A stretch of DNA of 64,000 nucleotides from Linum tenue (taxonomy: Eukaryota; Streptophyta; Magnoliopsida; Malpighiales; Linaceae), in contig CAMGYJ010000002.1 in NCBI GenBank assembly GCA_946122785.1, positions 56,011,703 through 56,075,702 on the forward strand, in the 5' to 3' direction. The notes under the pieces were generated by a model that saw only the letters and a list, made by a program, of their open reading frames with translations, was not told the DNA's origin and ran no database searches. Below are positions 32,950 through 45,469 of the stretch, one piece after another. How positions within the stretch are numbered: position 1 is the first letter of the stretch; every line of letters begins with the position of its first letter. The position numbers and the translations under genes are program-made.

Positions 32950-34242
32950 TTGCTCCAGCTTGATCCCCCGCGATATAATCCGCAGGTTTTACCGGTCGGG
33001 GGTGACCCACCTGTTGTCGAGGTGATTTGTCAGGGGGAGGGGCATTGGTGTGATCTCAAACTAACTTGTGGTTTGACCCACCTACTTGCCGTATTATAAA
33101 AGTTATTCCCCTTCCGTGGCAGAATTTGGAGGATAGGCTCATATGGCATGATACAGCTGATGGGGTATTCTCTGTTAAGTCTGCCTATCACTTGGTCGTC
33201 TCCCTAGATAGGAGGAGGGGTCGTTGGAGGGCTACGGCTAGTTGGATGGATAAGACCAGTTGGATTCGGTTGTGGGAGGCTAATATTCCCCCAAGTTAAA
33301 GGTGTTTGTCTGGCATATCCTAAATCGGTTCTTACCAACTACTGAAGCCCTCATTGGTAAGAAAGTCCTGGTGCTTCCACGTTGCCCGGTTTGCTGGGAT
33401 AGTCCTGAAATTGTGGAACATTTGTTTCTTGATTGTCCGGTGGCGCGTGCCCTTTTGGGCTATTCGGGGCTGGAGTACCTAGGGGAAGGGTTACCTCGTC
33501 ATACATTATATTCCCTCTATTTCTTAAAAGACTGATGGCTTTAATTCAGCAGTCGATGCTTTTCATGGCATTTGTCGCCGTCCTCTAGCGGATCTGCCGG
33601 TCTCGTAACTGGATGGTCTTTGAAGGCAAACAGTTTGGGATCCATGCTTTGATGCGTCAGTTTACTCAGCAATATGAGGAATGGGTGAGGCTGCCGGTGG
33701 ATAAAGCTCTTCAGGCCTCTTTTCCTGTGGTACGACAACCGGGGCCGGCGGGACCTACTAGGGTTGTTTGTATGTGGGATGTGGCTACTAGGAGTGGATC
33801 TCATTCGGCGGTAGGGTTGGTTCTTATGACCCCAACTCGGGACATCCTTATGGCTAAAGGGGTTCAATTTCATATAATTGATGACCCCATGGTGGTGGAA
33901 GTGGAACTGTTTGTCCTCCGTGAGGCTATTCTTTGGTGTCTGGACCACGGTTTCACGGACATACGATTTGAAGAGGATGCCAAGGTGATCATCGACAAAA
34001 TCAGGCGGGCCGATACAAGGGACAACCGGATGGGTGCTATTCTTGAAGAAATTATGCTTTATTTTGACAGAAACCCCGGGTTTAGTGTTCGATTTGTAGG
34101 TCAGAGCCCTATGGTGGCTAGAAAGGCCATCTCTTTGTATCCGACTATGAGTCGTTTCTTCGATTTTCAATCCTGTTTCATCTTCAGGATGTAACTATCT
34201 ATTATTGGAATCAATACATGATTATCTTTTGTAAAAAAAAAA
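32950..34242 (+). mobile_element. 5'-truncated L1-type LINE with RNase H domain
   Basis: Open pieces encode WHDTADGVFSVKSAY and VFVWHILNRFLPT (zf-RVT domain), then RCPVCWD and EHLFLDCPVA. After a stop there is an RNase H domain at 33613-34194 with VVCMWDVATRSG, VVEVELFVLREAI and DIRFEEDAKVII. A short A-run at 34233-34242 ends the copy. Plant L1 elements often carry this C-terminal RNase H. Stops make it inactive. A clear target duplication was not found. Confidence 0.8.
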
Positions 34243-34570
34243 TTAATCCTTTCTCTCCATGAAAAATCTTTTAAATTCCAAGCTAAATGAATAAAATATG
34301 ACCCGATAAAACAGAATTTATATTAGAAAGAGTACGCTTTGACGGGTAAAAATTATCCTGTGTCCTCTAAATTCCTTGACAGACAAAGTAAAACAAAAAA
34401 TATAAACAGGTGCAAAATATCAGTATGCCCCTCCTTGTCCTTATGAGGGACAACTCAAGATCGACGCTTTGTAGGATTTTGAATAAAAAGTTTGTAATTT
34501 ATCTGCTCCTATGGATATTTACTTCCATACCGGTTATGAGAATCTCCTTACAACTTGTCCACATGTGGCC

Positions 34571-35502
34571 AATCCATTAGCAAAAATTTATTATTTTTAT
34601 CTTTTTAAATGTTAATTACTAACTACAGAATACATAGACAAGGAATCTTTCTCTTTCTAGTATTCTGCAACCTACCTCTGAAAATCCCCTCTCTCCTAGA
34701 AAACCACTTTAGCGGTTGAGGTTAAGTGCTAACAAACAATTTGTTAGCATGGTACTAACAATTGTTCCATCCAATAAGAATATTTTGTTATGATGACTTT
34801 TTTTTATTTCAAATTCATATTCTAGTTTAAAGTAATGATAGCTATGGGGTTTTCACTGTTTCTCAATTTGTTGCATGTGTATGTCACTTCTCTAATGTTG
34901 AGTGTTTGCTTGAATGTAGTTTAGTAGGACACTTCTTCACATAAAAAGTTATGAGGTAAGTGATGACACGTGAAATGTTATATTTTAGACCTTCATATTA
35001 TGATCAAAACTTCACGGTTTTCATAATTTTAACGTCATAATATTCTGGATTTGCTACGTGATCTCAAAGTGTATTCTAGTAGCAATAGACGTGCTTTTAT
35101 TCAATTTGATGCACTCTTGGTTTTGTTTCGTGTGCTCTCAGGGCATAGCAACCTAGTGGACTACTTTGGACGTGTTAAGGGACATGAGGACTCGACCACT
35201 AGGAGCCAAAAAGCGGAATATGAAGAGAGGATAAAAACGGTGCACAAGTCAGTAGCCTAATCGACAAAATGGCTCTCGGGACACCATTCTGAGGATCGCA
35301 AGAAGTTGTCGGAATCTTCAAGGAATATGCTTTTTGTAGTGGCCAACCTGGAAGAGACGGATTGAAGCGCAAAAGCGCATCTTTAAGCATTCTCTCTCCA
35401 GCGAAACCCTAATAGAATGTGTAAAAATAGACTTTTAGGGGGAGGAGTTTCGTAGCAAGTGATAGGAGGCATTAGAGGGTAATTACTCTGCCGACATAGT
35501 GA
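34571..35502 (+). repeat. Direct repeat, copy A (0.93 kb)
   Basis: This copy matches 36440-37372 over its whole length with scattered differences. It starts aatccattag and ends near gccgacatagtga. It contains a short open frame (35051-35260) that I do not recognise. It is not LTR-like at its ends. Confidence 0.9.
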
Positions 35503-35529
35503 ATTGGAAAAGCGTTAAGGTGGAGAGTA

Positions 35530-36340
35530 GGAAATGGAACTCAGATTGATATTTGAAGCAATAAATGGAATACACTGAACCCAGGTACAAAAGAGGTTAC
35601 AGGAGTGGCTGGTTGATGGATCACCCCAACAGAATTTGGAAACGGTCGCTAATGCAACGCTTTTTCAACCAACAAGACAAAGTGAGAATTGAAGGGATTC
35701 CAATCCCCAGAGAACCATCAACGGATGAAAGGATCTGGGGCTATGAGAAACCAGGAGCTTATTTGGTGAAAACAGGATACTAGCTCTGTATTACAGAGAA
35801 GGTGACTAGAGGCACTGGTGTAGAAGATGAGATTGGAGAAGGAAATTACGAAGAGGAGGAAGCACAACAGTTGGTGGAAGCCTATGACCCAATGAATTGG
35901 AACCGATTGTGGAGCCTAGTACTACCATCCAAAGTGAAAATCGTCTTGTGGCGGTTAGTGCATAACATCCTACCGACAGATAAAACCGTAGAAATTATGA
36001 AGAAGGACGCCGCTTCAGAATACCCTTTCTGCAACTTGGAAGAAACCCAAACCATTATATTCAGGGAATGCCAATAGACTGGTAGGGTTTGGAGGCCTAC
36101 CGAGTTTCGACCCTTATTTGAGCTCGAGCCTAACCTAACAGTAGCAGCTGGATCTGTAAAGTGATGGAGAAGGTGAATGATGAAACCTTCCGGAAATTTG
36201 GGATGGTTCTCTGGCAATATGGAATGAACGCAGCAATCACATGTTCAACAATAAGAAATCAGAAGAGTGAGAGATCGTGGGCAAGGCAGTGGATTACTGG
36301 GATGAATTCAATTCACGCCACACAAAGGAAAGATCGAGCA
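35530..36340 (+). pseudogene. LINE zf-RVT fragment between the direct repeats
   Basis: Two open pieces carry PGAYLVKTGY and then LVLPSKVKIVLWRLVHNILP followed by YPFCNLEE and IIFRECQ. This is the zinc-binding C-terminal domain of a LINE polyprotein. A stop separates the pieces. Confidence 0.7.
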
Positions 36341-36352
36341 GGGAAGAGACAT

Positions 36353-36480
36353 CGCATACCTGGGAATCCATTAGCTGAAATTAATTAATTTTATCTTTTT
36401 AAATGTTAATTACTGGGACGAATTCAATTCATACCTGGGAATCCATTAGCTGAAATTAATTAATTTTATCTTTTTAAATG
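36353..36480 (+). repeat. Short tandem duplication at the start of copy B
   Basis: About 86 bp containing gaattcaattca and ggaatccattagctgaaatt occur twice in a row. This is a secondary duplication at the junction between the LINE fragment and copy B. Confidence 0.85.
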
Positions 36481-37372
36481 TTAATTACTAACGAAAGAAT
36501 ATATAGACAATGAATATTTCTCTTTCTAGTATTCTGCAACCTACCTCCGAAAATCCCCTCTCATAGAAAACCACTTTAGCGGCAGAGGTTAGGTGCTAAC
36601 AAATAATTTGTTAACATGGTACTAACACTAGTTCCATCCAATAGGAACATTTTATTTTGATTATTTTTTTTATTTCAAATGCATATTCTAGTTTAAAGTA
36701 ATGATAGCTATGGGTTTTCCACTGTTTATCAATTTGTTGTATGTGCATGTCACTTCTCCAATGTTGAGTGTTTGCTTGAATGTAGTTTAGTGGGACACTT
36801 TTCGACATAAAAAGTTCTGAGGTAAGTGATGACACGTGAAATGTACTATTTTCGACCTTTATATTATGACCAAAACTTCATGGTTTTCATAATTTTAACG
36901 TCACATGATCCTAGATTTGCTACGTGATCTCAAAGTGTATTCTAGTAGCAATATACTTGCTTTTATTCAATTTGATGCACTCTTGGTTTTGTTTCGTGTG
37001 TTTTCAGGGCATAGCAACCTAGTGGACCACTTTGGACGTGTTAAGGAACATCAAGACTCGACCACTAGGCGCCAAGAAGAGGGAAATGAAGAGAGGATAA
37101 AAACGGTGCACAAATCAGTAGCCTAATCGACAAAATGGCTCTGGGGAATCATTCCGAGGATCACAAGAAGTTTCCAGAATCTTCAAGGAATATGCTTTTC
37201 GTAGTGGCCAAGCTGGAAGAGATGGATTGAGACTCAAAAGCGCGTATTTAGGTATCCTTTCTCCAGCAAAACCCTAATAGAATGTCTAAAAATAGACTTA
37301 TAGAGGGAGGCGTTTCGTAGCCAGTGATAGGAGGCATTTGAGGGTCATTACTCTGCCGACATATATAGTGAC
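36440..37372 (+). repeat. Direct repeat, copy B (0.93 kb)
   Basis: Second copy of 34571-35502. Its short open frame (36905-37126) is preserved in length but altered in sequence. Confidence 0.9.
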
Positions 37373-37373
37373 T

Positions 37374-38657
37374 TGATGACACTTTATTTATAGTGTTTTC
37401 ACTCTCATTCTTGATAAATTTCTCCCTTCTATCATAGCATCTTTAGTCATTTCGATGGTATTTCTTGTCTAAATCATAACTATTTGGTCAATGAGCTTTT
37501 AATAGACCTAGAAAATGTTCTTGTACTCTTTGATCCTTTCTTGGTATATTTTTTTTATGGTTTTGAAGGTAAAAGCATCCTAAGGATGATTGGATAAAGT
37601 ATTGGAGAACTCTCGAGGATCAAATGAGCTATAAAGATAAGATTAAGTAGCTTTTGTGAGAAAGAAGTGTTCCAATGACGGGCAAATAAACTAGCAGTTG
37701 CTACATCATTTCAAGACAAGCCCATAGGAAGAAGACTCGGCCCAATCTAAAGAAAGAAAGACCGATGACCCATGCAACTTGTCCAACTGCCGCTATGTCA
37801 AGTTGCAACCAAATCGTAAGGAGAAGAAGTCCATGGACCAGGAAGCCCAACTTGTCCCACCGCTGCCAACCCTAACTCCTTGCATGAGGAGTTTACTTAG
37901 TCCTCAAGGTTTAGAAGACTCTTTTCTAGTCGGTGAGGATATTTTAGTTCAGGATTTTTCCCTATAAATAGAGGGCATGAACAATTAGCTTAGCAAGGCT
38001 CTACAAACACACAAATTCTCTATAACATACTCGAGTGGTTAGTCTAGTCGAAGTAGGGGGTTCTACAACTAAGGAGATGTTGTAATCATCAATGGTGGTA
38101 TCTTCTCTCTCCTCAATGTGGCTAGTCTAAATGATTGTATTAGGATGATCATGTTGATTGTTATGCGAATGAATGCTATGATTTCATCTCTTCCTTGTGT
38201 TTGTCTTTGAATTTTCGATTCCTATTGTTTTGTATAGGTGATTTTAGTTTCAATGTTTGTGATGGTCATTGATGTTTCTATATTATGAATGCTCTTGTAT
38301 CATCGATGTTTATGATTCTATTGTATGCTATTATATGCATTGTGCTTAGTATTACCTAGGTTTTCAAGAAATTACCTTATAGAGATACCCTAGTGATGAT
38401 ACACGAGTATGGATGAAATTATCAACCATCTATGCTTCGATTAATATCAATGCTGGATTGTTAGATTATCGATACTTTAAACTATGGATGTGATGATCCT
38501 AACTTTCTTGTTCTTCATTGATTGTCACTTCCTTACCACAATACGCATGTTAAGTCCAAGAAGTTTAATATTGGTTATTTACACCCGCAGAGGTATTTAA
38601 GAGTGTGTTAGTTAGATATTACAACTCATACTATAAATATCAAATTAGAAACCCGAT
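37374..38657 (+). mobile_element. Probable LTR-like sequence
   Basis: It begins TGATGACACTTT and has a TATA-type box (ccctataaatagaggg, about 37962) followed by leader-like sequence, an arrangement seen in the neighbouring solo LTRs. The right boundary is not resolved. No protein is recognised. Confidence 0.4.
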
Positions 38658-39218
38658 TAGGGATGGCAATTACCCACCCATGGGTAATTTTACCCAAATC
38701 CAAATAAATCCATTTAGTATGGGTAGGGTTTGGATGAAGTGTATATGAGTTTGGGGGTTTGTAGATGGGTTTGGGTTAGGTATGGATATTGTTTTCATAA
38801 TGTAAATGGGTATGGGTTGGATATGGATATCCATTTACTTGAGGGTGTTTTAACTACACACACAAAAATTGGACATATTTGTAAAACTTTAAAAGTTTAG
38901 GTACCAAAATGTAAGACCAAGAAATTTAGGTACCAAAACGTAATTTTCCATCAATATTTTGAGGACGTATATGCAAAAAAAATTAAATTTAGGTACTAAA
39001 TCTGCAAATCTATTAAGTTTAGGTACCAAACTGTAATTTGCCTTTGGGCATGGGTACAAACCCAAATCCATGTGTTAAAAACCCAACCCAACCCAAGTAA
39101 ATGGGTATGGGTACAAATCCATCAAACTCTACCCATCTACCATTTATTTGGAATCCATACCCAACCCAATTGGATTGGATAGTAAAATATCCATGAATAT
39201 GGGCAAAATTGCATCCTA
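38658..39218. mobile_element. hAT-like MITE
   Basis: The left end is TAGGGATGGCAATTACCC; the right end on the minus strand is TAGGATGCAATTTTGCCC. The pair is explained by two one-base deletions. The interior holds several copies of atgggtatgggt and tttaggtaccaaa. No clear target duplication remains. Confidence 0.55.
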
Positions 39219-39994
39219 CTGATGATATCCATTGAAGAAAAAGATGATAAGTCATAGTTATAAATTTCTAACCCGTTTTGACCGTGGACCAGATTAACGA
39301 GTCTTGGCTAGCAGGGAAGGTAAGTTCTTTATTCCTGCATGTTTGACTTCTCTAATTTATTTCTAATAGGATAGGTGTCAACTCTATTTCCAATCCTCCT
39401 CTAGACCTTGCACGTGGATGCATGCATGACTTGAATGAAGGGATGATGAGCACCTAGAAATTTCTTCTACCCATTTTCCTCTGGAGACACATACAAGCTC
39501 AAGTTTCCAACAAAAATTTCAGACATACATGCAACCATCCATTACTAGGCCATTTAATGAATCAAGAGGTGTATGGTTTATTTGGAGAGAGAGAGAGAGA
39601 GAGAACCCTTATCCCATTTCCTTTGTTTTCAACGCGAGGAGAGACCATTAAACCTTTCTTCTGAGTTTCCACTCCGGTTCACCATCAACATCTTCTCTCA
39701 TCTCAATTCTCATCATCCTTGGCAGAGCACTGTGATAGAAAAAGGGGGAATTGAAAGCCTGTGGGGTTAGATAAGCGAGTATTAGTTACTCAAGGCCAGC
39801 TTGTCTTCTTCGTTAGTGATGAGTTTAATCAATTTGCTTCTTCGGAGGACAAATTGGTTTTGTGGGTTGGTAGTACTTGGTTTTTGACCGATAGGTGGTA
39901 GTAGTAATAGTGCTTTCCTCTGCAAACAAACCTACAAGAGAGGATAATAGAGATCAATTTTGTCCCAATCTAGGCATCCATAGTGGGTATGTAT
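39219..39994. other. Unassigned sequence with a GA run
   Basis: A (GA) run lies at 39584-39604. No credible gene is seen. Confidence 0.4.
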
Positions 39995-40302
39995 GAGAAA
40001 TTTTACAATGCTATATAGTATTGGTGCTATAGATTTTTGCTTTTATGGTACAACTTAAAATTGTACATTTGCGTTATGGTACAACTTCAGATTGTACCTA
40101 AAATTTTTGTACAAATTCTTTTATGGTATAACTTGAACTTGTATCTTTATGTGATGGTACAACTTCAAGTTGTAAAGTTGTACCATAACATAATGGTACA
40201 AATTCCTTTATGGTACAACCTAAACTTATACATTTAATGTTATGGTACAACTTTAAATTGTACATTAAAGCACCAATGCTATATAGCATAGTAGAAGTGC
40301 TC
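39995..40302. mobile_element. MITE, 308 bp, made of ggtacaactt-type repeats
   Basis: Inverted ends share atgctatatag, then t/c, then attggtgct, about 34 bp in all with mismatches. A 6-bp atgtat direct repeat flanks it at 39989-39994 and 40303-40308. The interior consists of about eight copies, in both orientations, of ttatggtacaacttnaaatt. Confidence 0.7.
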
Positions 40303-40308
40303 ATGTAT

Positions 40309-42307
40309 GTATAATACTCTTGTTCGTTGTTCGGGAGAGGGTCCAAGGAGTAGCTGGGTACTTAAATTCTAACAATGGGTTAAAGTTTTTATAGTAGGTG
40401 TGGGATAATTATGCATGGATATGCATATGTATGAATTAGATTTTGGTCATGGGATCACTTGTGCAGAATTTTTGTTGAACCGTCAACTTGAATTGAGTGC
40501 CGAGCTCAAACTATTGTTCCAAATGGTCTTAAATTTTGATATGTTTTTAGTCCTATGAATCTAGTTCAATTAGAAAAAAGAATGACTCAATTTAGTTAAA
40601 AATTGAGGGAGAAATGACCATAATAAGTAAACCGGGTATGGTTACATCCTACTCACGACCCGTAACTAAGGGCGTGACTGCTCTCGGCACAAAATGTGCA
40701 ATTAGGTCCCTTTTCGTGACCTATACAGATTATAACATTTCAACAGATTATAACATTTCATCATATAAGATCCTGATTTGCATGTATTTGAGTTGGTTAT
40801 CAATGGTACTGATTCCTTACTTGTTCTAAGTGATTAAATATGGTTGTATTGACTTTATAAAGGTAAGGAGCAAGCCGGGTAATCCTCAAAAGGCAAAAGG
40901 CTAGCGGATTAGCAACCAAATTGTGAATAAAAATGTAAAATCTAACCTCTTAACCATATGGATACAAATATGGTATTCGGGTCATGAAGCAGCCCGAATA
41001 TGGAACATGACATGTGAGATTGATAAATGGCTTATATGTGTGTGAATGAAATGATATGTGATGAGTGATGAGTGATGGGTGAATGTGATGTATGTATGAC
41101 TATGTGATGATATGTGTGAATTGTGATATATTATTATTATAAATGGGAAATGAGATGTGCATGTGATATGAAATGGCCTAAGAGGCGCATTACAGTACTG
41201 AAAAAGTCTATGACGAGATGGGGAATAATTATGGCCTAAATGACTATATGATGATACTGAGATAACCTAATTGGCTACCGTGTAATTACTAGAAATCAAG
41301 TAAGACGGAACTGTGATACTGGAAAGCCTGTAAGGTGATGATGTGCTCATATGAAATGGTGAATGTGGTCAGGTGAATGTTATAAATATGTGTTATATGA
41401 TTGATGAGAATGTTTGATACTTGTTTTGTGACTAACTAAAGAACTGTTTAATCACTTAATAATCAAATTTAATGTTGCCTTGTCATGCACTTTATGAGAT
41501 CTTATACTGCTACTAAAATGCCTAGCTCTCTGGGAGAGTGATACCAGGCCTGGTGTAGTGGCGAGGCTTAATGTATCTAGTGGCGGTGCTTGATGCACCT
41601 ATTATGCTGATGATGCCTCGTGCATCTACTGTACTGGCAATGCTTCATGCATCTACTGACGATGCCTCGTGCATCTAGTGGATCTACCCGGCGGAGTGCA
41701 TGACTTGGGAACTTAAAAGCTAAAAGCTACTTAATCTGGCTAACCCCAATGTGTGTATTTGTATGGGTACTGATGTGTAAATGATTGATCTATGAATTAT
41801 GAATGGACATGCATGGATTGTTGTGATAATGTGATTATGTAAAGGATCATCTAGGGATATGGGAGATTAAGTACAGGTTTGGACTTCACTAGATATTATG
41901 TTTCTGTTGATACTGTTAATAGGTTAGTTTTTACTCATTGACGTGACGTCTCACCCTGTCAAAATTTTCTTCACATTGAAAGTTTTGGACTAAAAGTCAA
42001 GAGAGCTCAACAAGGCTCAGTTTGGCATCTATGAGGTGGGACGGTGGACTCCCACTCCAACATGACTTGTTTTATACGAGTTTTGAGAGAAGATGATCTT
42101 CTCTATTGTCATGTTCTTTTCGAGTCTTTAAAGTTTGTAAATTATGGTTTGGTTTTTAAACTAAACGAGATTGTGAAAGATTTTTTATAAGAATGATCTT
42201 GTAAATGGTTTGATACATGTATGAGTGTTACATTGATTGGGTAATGACATGAAGCAAACAAACACATTAGCTAGTTAAATCTCTATCGCAAGAGGCGCAT
42301 GCATGGT
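40309..42307. other. Unassigned repeat-like region
   Basis: No coding region is recognised. It contains four degenerate copies of gatgcctcgtgcatctact between about 41580 and 41690. It may be old LTR sequence, but I found no boundaries. Confidence 0.4.
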
Positions 42308-43842
42308 TGATAACACCCAGATTGGTGCTATTTGCCCTTCATATTAGGTTTGTTTCGTGCTAATTCATGTGCATAATTAGAAGAATATCATCATTTGCAT
42401 CCCTATTTTGTTCCTATTGGATTATGTCATGATTTTAGGATGGTTTAGACGATACATATGAATTAGGTACGAAAAAAAGGTCATAATGGTAGTGAAATGG
42501 CAGGAAGCTGATGATCATAGCCTGTACGGGAAAGATATCGGTCGAGATAGCAGACCGCAAAGCAAGAGAGAAGATCACCAGAGGACCATAGTTTGTGTCC
42601 ATGAAAATGGACCCCTTGGGTCTGAACTTCGTGAGAAAGCCACCCAAGAGAACCAAAAAGTTTTGACAGTCGAATCACGATCACCATCTTCCCTGACTGC
42701 GAAAAAGTTCGCGGCCATGACTCACGGATCGCGACCGTGAAGTCAGCCCGCAAACCACTTAAAGATGAAGACCAAAACGGCGACACCAGAAGATCGTGGG
42801 CTCGAAGGGAAAGATCACGACCGTGAACTCCCCCTTCTCGGCCATGAACTTGTCCACCCTCGTGAAGTATATAAATAGAGGACCTCTTCCCCCATTTTAA
42901 TGGAGCTGATTTTGAGATAGAAATTTCTGGTTTATAGAGAAAAGAGAGAAGTTGAAGGAAGAAAAAAAAGGAGAAGAAGGAGAAGGTTGAAGAGAGGAGT
43001 CATCTTCTTCAACATCAAGCCTTCCCCAAATTCTTCTATATACTTTCTTCCCTCATTTATGAAGTAGTCTCTTATGGTACTAGGGATTTTAACCCCCAAA
43101 CCCTAGTTTTAGGGCTATTATGTTATGAATGAATATGTTAGAGTTTTGAATGAATATGTTTGTCTAATTGATTTTAATGCTTCATCTAGTTTTAATTATG
43201 CTTGGGTAAGTTGCACTAATCTTCTCTACTAGCCTGCTTGAGCTTCTACGTTGGGTATGAAGTTTTAGGATTAGACAGGTATACGTCATATGGAAGATTA
43301 GGGTTAGATGAATGAATAAGGTCTTGTGGTGGACGAGGCGACCGAACCCCTGCCACAAGAACGCCTTCCTAGATGGACGATGTGGACGGTGTGAAAGGAG
43401 CTAAGTTCCTAAAGCCCCAGATACGTGAGCCTATACTGAGGTAACAATGGGGTAGGTAGGCCGTACTCGGATGCGTGTGGATAATCATGATGGCCCATGG
43501 AAAAGAGCACACTCACCACATTGACTTAACCCAACATATTTTGACATTTACATGATAGACCTAGGCTAAGGCGAGGGTTAGTTCCCCAATGTACCTATTT
43601 TTATCCTTGCTTATTCTCTCTATTAGTTATTTCGAGTGAATCCTCCAACAGACCAACACAATCCCCTTAAACCGACCGGCTAGATAACAACAACGTGGGA
43701 AGTAGGCTAGGTACTGCGACCCGAGTGAATACGACCTTGATTGCCACTGACGATGCCATTATAGGTTAAACTTGGCCTAGAGTGGGGTAGTTATTGATAC
43801 GTACAAACTACTGACAATGACATGCACGAAATGAATCGATCA
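42308..43842 (+). mobile_element. Solo LTR, 1535 bp
   Basis: Starts TGATAACACC and ends GATCA. A perfect 5-bp duplication, atggt, lies at 42303-42307 and 43843-43847. A TATA box (tataaatagagg) is near 42868. No internal region or second LTR is present. Confidence 0.88.
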
Positions 43843-43870
43843 ATGGTAGAGAGTGACCTTGGAGGAAGGG

Positions 43871-45233
43871 TGATGACTCGGTATTTGCACATGTTTTCCC
43901 CTTTGTTTCTTGATTGTTTCAGCTTGAATTATGCTAGGTTGTGTTCCTTTGTCACATTTCAGGTCCTAGCACATAAAATGAAGCATAGGCGCAAGTTTCA
44001 AGTCAATCAGAGATCAATTGACGATTCGGGAGAAGAAACTCGGGTATGACCTGAAGAAGAATGGATTTCTACCTCACTTTATGGACAAAGAATCATGCAA
44101 GCTTGTCATGAAAAGAAAGAGGACGAGACTACGAGCGTCTGGGATCAAACGGCGACTGATTCGGAGTCCGGACGAGGGAGAAATGAAGCATTAAACAGAG
44201 GCTGAGCAAGCCACACGGGCACAACCCACACGGCCGTGCAAGGGGCACTTTTGCCCGTGTGGAATTCACCGAGCCTTCACACGGGCAGCTGGGAAAGCCA
44301 CACGGCCGTGTAGCCTGGCCGTGTGAGTCGGGAATTGATATTTAAAACCCGATTTTCAGCAAAAGGAAAGGGAGAGAGCTGGGTTTTGGATCCCAAACAC
44401 CCAAGGGACGAACCCTAGAGAGAGAGAGCGACTTGGGAACATTCTTGGAGCTATTTTGGAGGATTTCTTCGCCATTGAAGCTCGGGAATTAAGCTTGGAG
44501 ATGGAGATTGAAGATCTAGATCAGATTTCTGCAGTCTCTCTCTTCTCTATGGAGTAACTTCCCTTCACTTAGGTTTTGAGGAACCCTAGTTCCATCTGTT
44601 AGGATCTTTCTTGTATGAAGTTTTGGATGCTATATTGTTTGATTATAATCGATTGAGGCATGATTTATTGAGTCAATTGAATCTTGATCAAATTCTCTTG
44701 ATTTCTGCTTTAACCTATGATAGATAGAATCTGATTAGGTTAAGAGAGCTTCCTTGATTGATAGTGGTGAATTGGTTGTGCGAGAGTCAATCAATTCACT
44801 GCTTTGTATTGGAATTCATTCCAGTAGTGGAGTTCTGTGTTCATAGCCTCAGCTTTCTATCCTGGTGAAGACTAGTCGTCTGCCGGGTAGTTGGACTGAG
44901 AGGGCTTGGTCAGCTTAAGAGATTCCAAGCTAATTTAGGATCTTCCGCAGTTTAATCAACAGTAGATCAACCAAAGGTAATTGCAACTTGGACCTAATTG
45001 AGGAGCTAGGGGGAATCATACCTAAGTGAGTTCCCAACTTGTAATTAGTAGAGTAGTCAGTAGAGTAGTTTATAAATCAATCCTTAATCTAGTTTGCTAG
45101 ATAATGAACTGAAGCTGAGTAATAGTAACTCTAGAGACCCGTGGATTCGATATTTATTACTTGTGCCACTATACTGCAGTCCCTTTCATTGGTTACACTT
45201 GGCCATTGTTAGGTGTTGTGTTTTAGCGTGTCA
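43871..45233 (+). mobile_element. Solo LTR, 1363 bp
   Basis: Starts TGATGACTCGG and ends GTGTCA. A perfect 5-bp duplication, aaggg, lies at 43866-43870 and 45234-45238. It contains the palindromic cacacggccgtgt motif around 44230-44320 that is common in plant LTRs. It lies 28 bases from the preceding solo LTR. Confidence 0.88.
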
Positions 45234-45469
45234 AAGGGATACGGTGTTACAATAGATAAACCATCAATGCATGATATGAATGAGTCCTAGCATGCATGAT
45301 ATTTTTCGAGTTCACTACCTTCTACAATAATGTATTTTTATTTTTATGCATCTATAAATCGAAAAAACCCTAAACAACTTTACTCTTCTTGCTTTGCTTG
45401 TTTGTTAATTGAAAAACCCCTGAATGTCTTTCATATTTCATCATTGTTATGGATGGTTGGTGTGAGTAG

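Noticed and set aside
34571..37372. Direct repeats A and B as a pair of LTRs
   Set aside because: They lack TG/CA ends, no target duplication was found, and the DNA between them is a LINE zf-RVT fragment.
37374..39426. A 2-kb LTR bounded by tgact on both sides
   Set aside because: A 5-bp match found by scanning several hundred bases is likely by chance; the right end has no LTR character and the interval includes a MITE.
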